Assembly: GCF_900156165.1 (NCBI RefSeq) | Contig: NZ_FTMY01000020.1 | Span: 1-64,000, forward strand | Direction of reading: 5' to 3' | DNA length: 64,000 nt | Source of the DNA: Pseudacidovorax sp. RU35E | GTDB lineage: Bacteria > Pseudomonadota > Gammaproteobacteria > Burkholderiales > Burkholderiaceae_C | Shown: positions 18,146 through 26,431 of the stretch, piece by piece | Numbering within the stretch: the first letter of the stretch is position 1 | Layout of the letters: each line of letters opens with the position of its first letter | The notes under the pieces: generated by a model | Seen by the model: only the letters and a program-made list of their open reading frames with translations | Databases searched by the model: none | Told to the model about the DNA's origin: nothing | Made by a program: the position numbers and the translations under genes

Positions 18146-20002
18146 ATGGAACACGCACCCGCCTGGCTGACCAACAGCCTCATCTACCTGGGCGCCGCCG
18201 TGCTGGTGGTGCCCCTTTCACGCGCGCTCGGCCTGGGCTCGATCATCGGCTACCTGGTCGCCGGCATCGCCATCGGCCCCACCGGCCTCGGACTGGTGTC
18301 CAGCGTCGAGGAGGTCCTGCACTTCGCCGAGTTCGGCGTGGTGCTGATGCTCTTCCTGGTCGGTCTGGAACTGGAGCCGCGCCGGCTCTGGCTGCTGCGC
18401 CGGCCCATCTTCGGCTGGGGAAGCGCCCAGGTGCTGGGCTGCGCCGTGGTGCTGTTCGCCGTGGGCTGCCTGGCCGGCGCACCGTGGCGTGTCTCGCTCG
18501 TCGCGGCGCTCGGCCTAGCGCTGTCGTCGACCGCCATCGCGCTGCAGGTCTTCGGCGAGCGCAAGCTGCTCAAGACAGCCAGCGGCCAGGCGGGCTTTTC
18601 GATCCTGCTGTTCCAGGACGTGGCGGCCATCCCCATCCTGGCGCTGCTGCCGGTGCTGGCCAGCGGTCCGGCCGACGCGCCGCTGGACGCGACGGCGCGC
18701 GCGCTGGAGGCCGCCAAGATCATCGGCGTGGTCGGCGGCATCGTGCTGGGCGGCCGCCTGGCGCTGCGGCCGATCCTGCGCTGGATCGCCCGCAGCAACA
18801 CGCCCGAGATCTTCACCGCCGCCTCGCTGCTGCTGGTGGTCGCCATTGCCGCGCTCATGCAGTTCGTGGGCCTCTCGATGGCGCTGGGTGCCTTCCTCGC
18901 TGGCGTGCTGCTGGCCGAAAGCGAGTACCGCCGCGAGCTGGAGACCGACATCGAGCCCTTCAAGGGCCTGCTGCTCGGCCTGTTCTTCATCGCGGTGGGC
19001 ATGAGCATCGACTTCCGCGTGCTGCTCGCGCAACCCCTTCTGATGGCCGCACTGGTGGTGGGCTTCATGGTGCTCAAGTTCGGCGTCATCCTGCTGCTTG
19101 CACGCGCCATGGGCTTGCCGGCGCGCGAGCGGCCTGTGTTCACGCTGCTGCTGGCGCAGGGCGGCGAGTTCGCCTTCGTGGTCTTCCAGACGGCGGTCGG
19201 TGCGCAGGTGCTGGCACCGGAGACCTCCTCGCTGCTCGTCGGGGCGGTGGCGCTGTCGATGCTGCTGTCGCCCCTGCTGCTCGTGCTTTTCGACCGTCTC
19301 ATTCCGGACCCGCAGAGCCAGGCGCAGGTGGAAGAAATCTCCGAGCCGCAGGAGGCCCAGGTGCTGATCTGCGGCTTCGGCCGCTACGGCCAGATCGTGG
19401 GCCGCGTGCTCCTGTCGCAAGGCATGCCGGTGACGGTGCTCGACCACGACCCCGACACGGTGGAAGGCCTGCGGGAGTTCGGTTTCCGCGTGTTCTACGG
19501 CGATGCGACCCGGCTCGACCTCCTGCGCATCGCGGGGGCCGGTCATGCCCGGGCCATCGTGGTGGCCGTCGACGAGGTGACCACCTGCCTGGCCATCGTC
19601 GACCTGGTGCGGGAGCACTTTCCACAAGCGGAGATCATCGCCCGCGCGCGCAACCTGGGGCACTACTACCAACTGCGCGACCGCGGCATCACGCTGGCCG
19701 AGCGCGAGCTCTTCGAGTCGTCGCTGCGCAGCGCGCGCTCGGTCCTGGAGACGCTCGGCTGGCCGGCGCACGAAGCGCGCGAGGCCGCCATGCACTTCCG
19801 TCAGCGCAACCTGCGCATCGCGGAAGACAGCTATCCCCACTACAAGGACCGCAAGAAGCTCATCGCCGTGGCCAAGGAAGGCCGCCAGCAGTTCGAGGAG
19901 CAGATGGCCCGGGAGCGCGAGGAACGCCGGAGGGCACGCGACTCATGGGGCGTGCGGCACGAGGGCCAGGGCGACGGGGCACGCGCCGAAAGGCCCGACT
20001 GA
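18146..20002 (+). CDS. kefC: Monovalent cation:proton antiporter-2, KefC-like, with RCK domain
   Basis: A 618-residue CPA2 transporter. Roughly 12-13 membrane helices occupy residues 1-390, with characteristic LGSIIGYLVAGIAIGPTGLGL and LLFQDVAAIPILALLPVL. A cytosolic RCK_N/TrkA-N Rossmann domain follows (about residues 405-530, ICGFGRYGQIVGRVLL with GxGxxG, then VTVLDHDPDTVEGL). The C-terminal tail is charged. It exchanges potassium for protons under glutathione/electrophile control with its KefF partner. The ATG at 18146 is two bases past the kefF stop. It is convergent with the amidohydrolase gene, with only 18 bases between. Confidence 0.94.
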   Translation: MEHAPAWLTNSLIYLGAAVLVVPLSRALGLGSIIGYLVAGIAIGPTGLGLVSSVEEVLHFAEFGVVLMLFLVGLELEPRRLWLLRRPIFGWGSAQVLGCAVVLFAVGCLAGAPWRVSLVAALGLALSSTAIALQVFGERKLLKTASGQAGFSILLFQDVAAIPILALLPVLASGPADAPLDATARALEAAKIIGVVGGIVLGGRLALRPILRWIARSNTPEIFTAASLLLVVAIAALMQFVGLSMALGAFLAGVLLAESEYRRELETDIEPFKGLLLGLFFIAVGMSIDFRVLLAQPLLMAALVVGFMVLKFGVILLLARAMGLPARERPVFTLLLAQGGEFAFVVFQTAVGAQVLAPETSSLLVGAVALSMLLSPLLLVLFDRLIPDPQSQAQVEEISEPQEAQVLICGFGRYGQIVGRVLLSQGMPVTVLDHDPDTVEGLREFGFRVFYGDATRLDLLRIAGAGHARAIVVAVDEVTTCLAIVDLVREHFPQAEIIARARNLGHYYQLRDRGITLAERELFESSLRSARSVLETLGWPAHEAREAAMHFRQRNLRIAEDSYPHYKDRKKLIAVAKEGRQQFEEQMAREREERRRARDSWGVRHEGQGDGARAERPD

Positions 20003-20020
20003 GCGGGCCCGCCTCGACGC

Positions 20021-20884
20021 CTACTTCAGCCCCAGCAGGCGCACCGCGTTGTCCTTCAGGATCCCCGGCATCACCTCGGGCTTGAAGCCGGCTTCCTGGA
20101 AGTCCTTCATCCAGCGATCCGGCGTGATCAGCGGGTAGTCGCTGCCGAAGAGGATGCGGTCCTTCAGCAGCGTGTTGGCGTACTGCACCAGCTGCTTCGG
20201 AAAGTACTTGGGACTCCAGCCGGACAGGTCGATCCAGACGTTGGGCTTGTGCGTGGCCACCGACAGCGCTTCGTCCTGCCACGGGAAGCTGGGGTGGGCC
20301 ATGATGATCTGCATGTCCGGGAAGTCGATGGCGACGTCGTCCAGGTGCATCGGGTTGCTGTACTCCAGTCGCAGGCCGCCGCCGCAGCGCATGCCGGAGC
20401 CGATGCCGCTGTGCCCGGTGTGGAAGATGGCCGGAAGCTTGTGCTCGGCGATCACCTCGTACAGCGGCCAGGCCATGCGGTCGTAGGGATGGAAGCCCTG
20501 CACCGTCGGATGGAACTTGAAGCCCTTCACGCCGTGCTCCTCGATCAGCCGGCGCACCTCGCGCGCGCCCATCTTGCCCTTGTGCGGATCGACGCTGCCG
20601 AAGGCGATCATGATGTCGCTGTTCTTCTGCGCCGCCTCGGCGATCTCCTCGTTCGGGATGCGTCGGCGGCCCAGGTTGGACTCGCTGTCCACACCGAACA
20701 TCACCAGCCCGATCTTGCGCTCGCGGTAGTAGTCGATGCTCTCCTGGATGGTGGGGCGCCGGCTGGAGCGGAAGTACTTGTCCGCCGCGCGGTCGTACTC
20801 CTCGCCATAGTTGTCGAAGGGGTTCCAGCAGCTGATCTCGGCGTGGGTGTGGATGTCGATGGCAGTGAGGTTCGCGATGTCCAT
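20021..20884 (-). CDS. Amidohydrolase-2 family metal-dependent hydrolase of the hydroxycinnamate cluster
   Basis: A 287-residue TIM-barrel hydrolase of the amidohydrolase-related group (COG2159-like). Metal-site elements are IDIHTHAEI at the N-terminus, the His of AIFHTGHSG, MAHPSFPW and the terminal Asp in ILFGSDYPLITPDRW. Its only divergent partner is the crotonase/feruloyl-CoA synthase operon, and the two share a palindromic promoter region. From memory of the Agrobacterium fabrum hydroxycinnamate pathway, an amidohydrolase-like protein there hydrolyses 4-hydroxyphenyl-beta-ketoacyl-CoA; the same role is plausible here but unproven. A decarboxylase is the alternative. Start at 20884 is favoured by GGAG nine bases upstream; ATG 20899 is possible. 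Confidence 0.8.
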   Translation of the reverse strand: MDIANLTAIDIHTHAEISCWNPFDNYGEEYDRAADKYFRSSRRPTIQESIDYYRERKIGLVMFGVDSESNLGRRRIPNEEIAEAAQKNSDIMIAFGSVDPHKGKMGAREVRRLIEEHGVKGFKFHPTVQGFHPYDRMAWPLYEVIAEHKLPAIFHTGHSGIGSGMRCGGGLRLEYSNPMHLDDVAIDFPDMQIIMAHPSFPWQDEALSVATHKPNVWIDLSGWSPKYFPKQLVQYANTLLKDRILFGSDYPLITPDRWMKDFQEAGFKPEVMPGILKDNAVRLLGLK

Positions 20885-20934
20885 GGGGCGCGTCTCCATT
20901 GGGGTAAGTACTGATGAGTTGGCCGTTCCGGGCC

Positions 20935-20973
20935 GTTGAATTGATTATTTTTGATAACCATAATCGATCCAAC
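20935..20973. promoter_or_regulatory. Palindromic operator covering two divergent promoters
   Basis: GTTGAATTGATTAT (20935-20948) and ATAATCGATCCAAC (20960-20973) form an inverted repeat matching at 12 of 14 positions around an 11-base spacer. Rightward, TTGAAT (20936-20941), 17 bases and CATAAT (20959-20964) make a good sigma-70 promoter for the crotonase operon. Leftward, by symmetry, TTGGAT (20972-20967), 17 bases and AATAAT (20949-20944) make one for the amidohydrolase. One regulator bound to the palindrome would occlude both. The MarR protein at 33694 is the natural candidate. Confidence 0.8.
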
Positions 20974-20987
20974 TTCCGAACGCAATC

Positions 20988-21761
20988 ATGACCCATCAGG
21001 ACCTCAGCCTCGACATCCAGGGCGACATCGCCATCGTCCGCCTCACGCGCCCGGCCAAGCGCAACGCCCTCAATGACGGCCTGATCCTGGCCCTGCGCAA
21101 CACCTTCGAGAGCCTGCCCGACACCGTGCGCGCCGTGGTGCTCGACGGCGAAGGCCCGCATTTCTGCGCCGGGCTGGACCTTTCGGAAATCAGCGAGCGC
21201 GATGCCGGCGGCGGCCTGCGCCATTCGCGCATGTGGCATGCCGCACTGGAGCTGGTGCAGCATGGTCCCGTTCCCGTGGTGGCCGCCCTGCACGGCGCCG
21301 TGGTCGGTGGCGGCCTGGAGCTCGCCAGCGCCTGCCACATCCGCGTGGCCGATGCCAGCACCTTCTATGCGCTGCCCGAAGGCACGCGCGGCATCTTCGT
21401 GGGCGGCGGCGGCTCGGTGCGGATCCCGCGCCTGATCGGCGTGGCCCGCATGACCGACATGATGATGACCGGCCGCGTCTACAACGCCGAGGACGGCGAG
21501 CGGGCCGGCTTCGCACAGTACCTGGTGCCCGAAGGTGCGGCCGTCGACAAGGCCATCGAACTGGCCCGCCGCATCGCCACCAATGCGCCGCTGACCAACT
21601 ACGCATTGATGCACGCGCTGCCCCGCATCGCCGAGCAGAGCGCCGACCACGGTTTCTTCACCGAGGCGCTGATGTCCGGCATCGTGCAGGACGCGCCCGA
21701 GGCCAAGGCCCGCGTGCGTGCCTTCCTCGAAGGCAAGGCCGCCAAGGTGAGCAAGGGCTGA
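20988..21761 (+). CDS. Crotonase/enoyl-CoA hydratase family protein (hydroxycinnamoyl-CoA hydratase candidate)
   Basis: A 257-residue crotonase. The oxyanion-hole segments GPHFCAGLDLSEIS and HGAVVGGGLELASACHIRVAD are clear, and the active-site Glu region reads FYALPEGTRGIFVGGGGSVRIPRLIG. In this cluster it most likely hydrates feruloyl- or coumaroyl-CoA to the beta-hydroxy thioester. Whether it also cleaves that product to the aldehyde, as hydratase-lyases do, cannot be read from the sequence. The SDR downstream argues for oxidation rather than cleavage. It is the first gene after the palindromic promoter; its leader is only about 17 bases long and lacks a visible Shine-Dalgarno sequence. Confidence 0.88.
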   Translation: MTHQDLSLDIQGDIAIVRLTRPAKRNALNDGLILALRNTFESLPDTVRAVVLDGEGPHFCAGLDLSEISERDAGGGLRHSRMWHAALELVQHGPVPVVAALHGAVVGGGLELASACHIRVADASTFYALPEGTRGIFVGGGGSVRIPRLIGVARMTDMMMTGRVYNAEDGERAGFAQYLVPEGAAVDKAIELARRIATNAPLTNYALMHALPRIAEQSADHGFFTEALMSGIVQDAPEAKARVRAFLEGKAAKVSKG

Positions 21762-21786
21762 GGCCCGGGTCCGCACGGAGAAGAAC

Positions 21787-23694
21787 ATGACGGAGACACT
21801 GGACATGCCTACGCCCACCGCCACCGCCACCGCCGCACCGGCCGCCCGCTACCGCGCGCTCGAATTCGGCATCACCCGCGGCGTGCTGCGCGAGGTTGAG
21901 GGCGGCGTGCAGTACCTGCAGGCCGACAAGCCGCTGGGCCATCATGCCCACCGCATGACCGACCGCCTGGTGTACTGGGCCGCCATGGCGCCCGATCGCA
22001 CCTTCGTCGCCCGCCGCGCCCGCAATGCCGACGGCAGCACCGGCGACTGGATCCGCATCAGCTACCGCGAGGCACTGGCCAAGGTCCGCGCCATCGGCCA
22101 GGCGCTGCTGGACCGCGGCCTGAGCGAAGACCGGCCCGTCGCCATCCTGAGCGAGAACAGCATCGAGCACCTGCTGCTCGCGCTGGGCGCACTCTACGTT
22201 GGCATTCCGCACTGCCCGGTGTCGCCGCCCTACTCGCTGGTCAGCAAGGACTACGACAAGCTGCGCCATGTGATCGGCACGCTCACGCCCGGACTGGTGT
22301 TCGCCAGCGACACGCGCTATGCCGCAGCCATCGCCGCCGTGGTGCCCGCCGACACCGAGGTGGTGCTGGGCGGCGGCGCGCTGGAAGGGCGCACGGTCAC
22401 ACCGCTGTCGCAGCTGCTGGCGACCGAGCCCACCTCGGCGGTCGAGGCGGCCATGCACGGCACGCACCCGGGCACCATCACCAAGTTCCTGTTCACCTCG
22501 GGCTCCACCAAGAATCCCAAGGCGGTCATCAACACCCATCGCATGTGGTGCGCCAACCAGCAGCAGCTGCGCGCCTCCATCCCGGCGCTGGGCGAGGAGC
22601 CGCCGGTGCTGGTCGACTGGCTGCCCTGGAACCACACCTTCGGCGGCAACCACAACGTCGGCATCGTGCTGGACAACGGCGGCACGCTGTACATCGACGA
22701 CGGCAAGCCCACCCCGGGTGGCATCGCCGAGACGCTGCGCAACCTGCGCGAGATCGCCCCCACCGTCTACTTCAACGTGCCCACCGGCTTCGAGTACATC
22801 GCCAACGCGATGGAGGAAGACCCGATGCTGCGCAAAAAGCTGCTGTCGCGCTGCCGCATGTTCTTCTATGCCGGCGCCGCCCTGCCCCAGGCCGTGTGGG
22901 ACCAGCTGCACCGCCTGCAGGAGGCCGAGATCGGCGAGCGCCTGGTGATGGGCACCGGCCTGGGCATGACCGAGTCCGGCCCCTTCGGCCTGTACATCAC
23001 CCGGCCCGAAGTGCGCACCGGCGACCTGGGCCTGCCCACCGCGGGCATGGAGATCAAGCTGGTGCCCACGGACGGCAAGGTCGAGATCCGCTACCGCGGC
23101 CCCAACGTCACGCCCGGCTACTGGCGCATGCCCGAGGCCACGCACGAGGCCTTCGACGAGGAAGGCTTCTTCAAGACCGGCGACGCCGTCACCTGGATCG
23201 ACCCCGACAACATCCACCTGGGCCTGCGCTTCGACGGCCGCATCGCCGAGGACTTCAAGCTGGCCACCGGCACCTTCGTGAGCGTCGGCCCGCTGCGTGC
23301 CAAGGTGATCGCCTTCGGCGCGCCCTATGTGCAGGACGTGGTGCTCACCGGCATCAACCTCAAGGAAGTCGGCGCGCTGATCTTCCCGACCCAGGCCGTG
23401 CGCGAACTGGCGCCCGGCCTGCCGGCCGATGCGCCGCTCAAGGACGTGCTGGCCCATGCCGATGTGCAGCTGCACTTCCAGAAGGTCGTCGACCGCCTGG
23501 CCGGCGACGCCACGGGCAGTGCCAACCGCATCGCCCGCGCTGCGCTGGTGGCCGAGCCGCCTTCCATCGACAAGGGCGAGATCACCGACAAGGGCTCGAT
23601 CAACCAGCGCGCCGTGCTCAAGCACCGCGACGACGCGGTCCAGGCCCTGCACGCCGACACGCTGCCCTTCACCATCAAGCCCCAGTGGCAGTAG
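21787..23694 (+). CDS. fcs: Feruloyl-CoA synthase (AMP-forming)
   Basis: A 635-residue ANL-superfamily ligase matching the long feruloyl-CoA synthase group. Motifs in order: the N-terminal substrate segment GITRGVLREVEGGVQYLQ, the ATP-binding loop FLFTSGSTKNPKAVINTH, LVDWLPWNHTFGGNHNVGI, the adenine-binding GTGLGMTESGP, and GFFKTGDAVTWIDP. The hinge segment is FDGRIAEDFKLATGTFVSVG. It activates ferulate and related hydroxycinnamates with ATP and CoA. GGAG at 21777-21780 precedes the ATG by six bases. It follows the crotonase gene after 25 bases and is probably co-transcribed with it. Confidence 0.93.
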   Translation: MTETLDMPTPTATATAAPAARYRALEFGITRGVLREVEGGVQYLQADKPLGHHAHRMTDRLVYWAAMAPDRTFVARRARNADGSTGDWIRISYREALAKVRAIGQALLDRGLSEDRPVAILSENSIEHLLLALGALYVGIPHCPVSPPYSLVSKDYDKLRHVIGTLTPGLVFASDTRYAAAIAAVVPADTEVVLGGGALEGRTVTPLSQLLATEPTSAVEAAMHGTHPGTITKFLFTSGSTKNPKAVINTHRMWCANQQQLRASIPALGEEPPVLVDWLPWNHTFGGNHNVGIVLDNGGTLYIDDGKPTPGGIAETLRNLREIAPTVYFNVPTGFEYIANAMEEDPMLRKKLLSRCRMFFYAGAALPQAVWDQLHRLQEAEIGERLVMGTGLGMTESGPFGLYITRPEVRTGDLGLPTAGMEIKLVPTDGKVEIRYRGPNVTPGYWRMPEATHEAFDEEGFFKTGDAVTWIDPDNIHLGLRFDGRIAEDFKLATGTFVSVGPLRAKVIAFGAPYVQDVVLTGINLKEVGALIFPTQAVRELAPGLPADAPLKDVLAHADVQLHFQKVVDRLAGDATGSANRIARAALVAEPPSIDKGEITDKGSINQRAVLKHRDDAVQALHADTLPFTIKPQWQ

Positions 23695-23700
23695 CCATCG

Positions 23701-23727
23701 GCGCCCTCCCCTTGAGGGGGAAGGCGC
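23701..23727. repeat. Intergenic hairpin between fcs and the SDR gene
   Basis: GCGCCCTCCCC (23701-23711), a TTGA loop and GGGGGAAGGCGC (23716-23727) form a stem with one mismatch. There is no T-run, so it is not a classical terminator. The core CCCCTTGAGGGGG resembles the CCCCTCGAGGGGG element at 34312-34324, suggesting a dispersed palindromic repeat family. It could stabilise the upstream mRNA or partly attenuate transcription into the SDR gene. Confidence 0.7.
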
Positions 23728-23751
23728 AAGACCCGACAAGGAGATGAATCC

Positions 23752-24516
23752 ATGAAGATCGAAGGACAGAGCGCCCTGGTCACCGGTGGCGCTTCCGGTT
23801 TGGGCGAAGCCACCGCCCGCGAACTCGCACGCCTGGGCGCCAAGGTGGCGGTGCTCGACCGCAACCTCGACCAGGCAAAGAAGGTCGCGGCCGACATCGG
23901 CGGCACCGCCTTCGCCTGCGACATCACCGACACGGCGAGCGTCGAGGCCGCACTGAGCGCCGCGGCGGAGGCCCACGGCCCCGCCCGCATCCTGATGAAC
24001 GTGGCCGGCATCGGCAGTGCCAAGCGCATCGTCGGCAAGGATGGCAGCGCCGCTCCGCTGGAGGACTTCGCCCGCGTCATCCAGGTCAACCTGATCGGCA
24101 CCTACAACGTGAGCCGCCTGTTCGCGGCCCGCTGCGCCAAGCTCGAAGCGCTGGACGGCGGCGAACGCGGCGTGATGATGTTCACCGCCTCCGTGGCCGC
24201 CTTCGACGGCCAGGTCGGACAGCAGGCCTACAGCGCCTCCAAGGGCGGCCTGGTCGGCATGACGCTGCCGATGGCACGCGACCTGGCGCAGCACGGCATC
24301 CGCGTGTGTACCGTGGCGCCCGGCATCTTCGCGACGCCGCTGCTGCTGGAGCTGCCCGAGCCGGTGCAGCAGTCGCTGGCCGCCGCCATCCCCTTCCCCC
24401 CCCGTCTGGGCAAGCCCTCGGAATTCGCCGAGCTGGCCTGCCACATCGTGACCAACGGCCACCTCAATGGGGAGGTGATCCGGCTGGACGGCGCGCTTCG
24501 CATGGCGCCGCGCTGA
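23752..24516 (+). CDS. SDR family 3-hydroxyacyl-CoA dehydrogenase
   Basis: A 254-residue classical short-chain dehydrogenase resembling type-2 (HSD10-like) 3-hydroxyacyl-CoA dehydrogenases. The NAD-binding TGGASGLG (about residues 11-18), the Asp in VAVLDRN that favours NAD over NADP, the NVAGIG loop, and the catalytic Tyr and Lys in YSASKGG are all present. In this operon it would oxidise the beta-hydroxy-phenylpropionyl-CoA produced by the crotonase to the beta-keto thioester. AAGGAG at 23738-23743 lies eight bases before the ATG. Confidence 0.9.
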   Translation: MKIEGQSALVTGGASGLGEATARELARLGAKVAVLDRNLDQAKKVAADIGGTAFACDITDTASVEAALSAAAEAHGPARILMNVAGIGSAKRIVGKDGSAAPLEDFARVIQVNLIGTYNVSRLFAARCAKLEALDGGERGVMMFTASVAAFDGQVGQQAYSASKGGLVGMTLPMARDLAQHGIRVCTVAPGIFATPLLLELPEPVQQSLAAAIPFPPRLGKPSEFAELACHIVTNGHLNGEVIRLDGALRMAPR

Positions 24517-24583
24517 ACCGGGGACGGCAGCGGACCGTCCCCTTGTACGAAGACCTTCAACACAACCACCACGGAGACAACCG

Positions 24584-26395
24584 ATGAAGAAGAAGGAAGA
24601 CGGCAAGACATTCGCGCTGCGCGCACTGGCGGCCGCAGCCCCGTTGGCGCTGCTGGCGGCCTGCGGCGGCTCGGGCAACGACAACGCGCAGAACGCGGCC
24701 CTGGCGGCGGCACTGGCGGCCGCGAACCGGCCGGCGCCCGCACCGGCGCCGGCACCGGCCCCAGCGCCTGCACCCGCGGTCGAGACCATCCCTCAGCTGT
24801 CGGCCGCCGTGGGCGCCGCGCTGCAGTCCTGTACCGACCTGGCCACGCGCATCAGCTTCCCCAACACCACCATCAGCGCCTCCACGCTGGTGACGGCGGG
24901 CACGCTCAAGATCGCAGGCAGCGATGTGCCCGAGCACTGCCTCCTGACCGGCAGCATGTTCCCGCGCACCAGCAGCGTGGACGGCAAGAACTACGCCATC
25001 GGCTTCGAGATGCGCCTGCCGCGGGCCTGGAACGGACGCTTCTTCTACCAGGCCAACGGCGGCCTGGATGGCAGCGTCGTGACCGCCACGGGCACCCTCG
25101 GCGGTGGCCCGCTGACCGGTGCGCTGTCGAACGGCTTCGCCGTGCTGAGCTCCGACGCGGGCCACACGGCCGCCGTGGGCGCAACCTTCGGCATCGACCC
25201 GCAAGCCCGCCTCGACTACGGCTACCAGGCCGTGGCCAAGCTCACGCCCATGGCCAAGAGCGCCATCCAGACCGCCTATGGCAAGGGCCCGGACCGCTCC
25301 TACTTCGGCGGCTGTTCGAACGGCGGGCGCCACGGCATGGTGGCGGCCTCGCGCTACGCCGACCAGTACGACGGCATCATCGCCGGCGACCCCGGCACCC
25401 GCCTACCGCTCGCCGCCACGGCCAACATCGCTGGCGCGCAGACCTATGCCACGCTGGCAACCACGCCGGGCGATCTGGGCAGTGGCTTCACGCAGGCCGA
25501 GCGCACGCTGGTCACCAAGGCCGTGCTGGCGCAGTGCGACGGCCTGGACGGCGCCGCCGACGGCATGGTGCAGGACACCGCGGCCTGCCAGGCGGCCTTC
25601 GACATCAACCGCGACGTACCCACCTGCGCCACCACGCGCAACGGCACCTGCCTGAGCGCGGACCAGAAGACGAAGATCGACAAGCTGTTCAGGAACGGCG
25701 CCACCACACCCAGCGGCCAGCGCATCTACAGCAGCTTCCCCTACGACGCCGGCCTGGACACGGGCGGCTGGAGCTTCTGGAAGTTCACCGTACCGGTGGC
25801 ACTGGACTCGGGCTCGGTGGGCCTGGTGTTCCAGTCGCCGCCCGAAGACCCGAGCTTCAACGGCGCCAATTTCGCGCTGACGGCCAACCTGGACACCGTG
25901 CTGGCCAAGGTGCTGGGCACCACTGCCCTGTACACCGAGAACAGCATCTCCTTCATGACGCCGCCCAACTACGGCAAGCTGCCGGCGCTCAAGAAGCGCG
26001 GCGCCAAGCTGATGGTCTACCACGGCACGGCCGACCCGATCTTCTCGAGCGACGATTCGGTGAGCTGGTACAAGCTCCTGCAGCAGGACAACGGCGGCGA
26101 CGCATCCAACTTCGCCCGGCTGTACCTGATCCCCGGCATGAACCACTGCTCGGGCGGCCCCGCCACCGACCAGTTCGACATGCTCAGCGCCATGGTGAAC
26201 TGGGTCGAGAAGGGCCAGGCGCCCGACAGCGTGGTCGCCAGTGCCCGGGGCACCGGCAATGCCGGCGGTGTGAACACCGACCTGCCCGCCACCTGGTCCG
26301 CCACCCGCACCCGGCCCCTGTGCCCCTATCCGAAGGTCGCCCGCTTCAATGGCACGGGCAGCCTGGAGGATGCGGCCAACTTCAGCTGCCGCTGA
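24584..26395 (+). CDS. Tannase/feruloyl esterase family lipoprotein
   Basis: A 603-residue protein of the tannase/feruloyl esterase family. The N-terminus has a signal peptide with lipobox LLAAC, followed by an Ala/Pro linker of repeated APAP units (about residues 42-66), so it is probably tethered to the outer membrane. The catalytic domain carries the nucleophile motif GGCSNGGRHG (about residue 243), a candidate Asp in YHGTADPIFSSDDS and the His in PGMNHCSGGP. The cysteine pairing typical of the family is likely (Cys next to both the Ser and the His motifs). It would hydrolyse ester-linked hydroxycinnamates or gallates outside the cytoplasm and feed the CoA pathway encoded upstream. Confidence 0.92.
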   Translation: MKKKEDGKTFALRALAAAAPLALLAACGGSGNDNAQNAALAAALAAANRPAPAPAPAPAPAPAPAVETIPQLSAAVGAALQSCTDLATRISFPNTTISASTLVTAGTLKIAGSDVPEHCLLTGSMFPRTSSVDGKNYAIGFEMRLPRAWNGRFFYQANGGLDGSVVTATGTLGGGPLTGALSNGFAVLSSDAGHTAAVGATFGIDPQARLDYGYQAVAKLTPMAKSAIQTAYGKGPDRSYFGGCSNGGRHGMVAASRYADQYDGIIAGDPGTRLPLAATANIAGAQTYATLATTPGDLGSGFTQAERTLVTKAVLAQCDGLDGAADGMVQDTAACQAAFDINRDVPTCATTRNGTCLSADQKTKIDKLFRNGATTPSGQRIYSSFPYDAGLDTGGWSFWKFTVPVALDSGSVGLVFQSPPEDPSFNGANFALTANLDTVLAKVLGTTALYTENSISFMTPPNYGKLPALKKRGAKLMVYHGTADPIFSSDDSVSWYKLLQQDNGGDASNFARLYLIPGMNHCSGGPATDQFDMLSAMVNWVEKGQAPDSVVASARGTGNAGGVNTDLPATWSATRTRPLCPYPKVARFNGTGSLEDAANFSCR

Positions 26396-26431
26396 CCCCC
26401 GCTTTCCTACCCTCGTTCTCCGGAGACTTCC

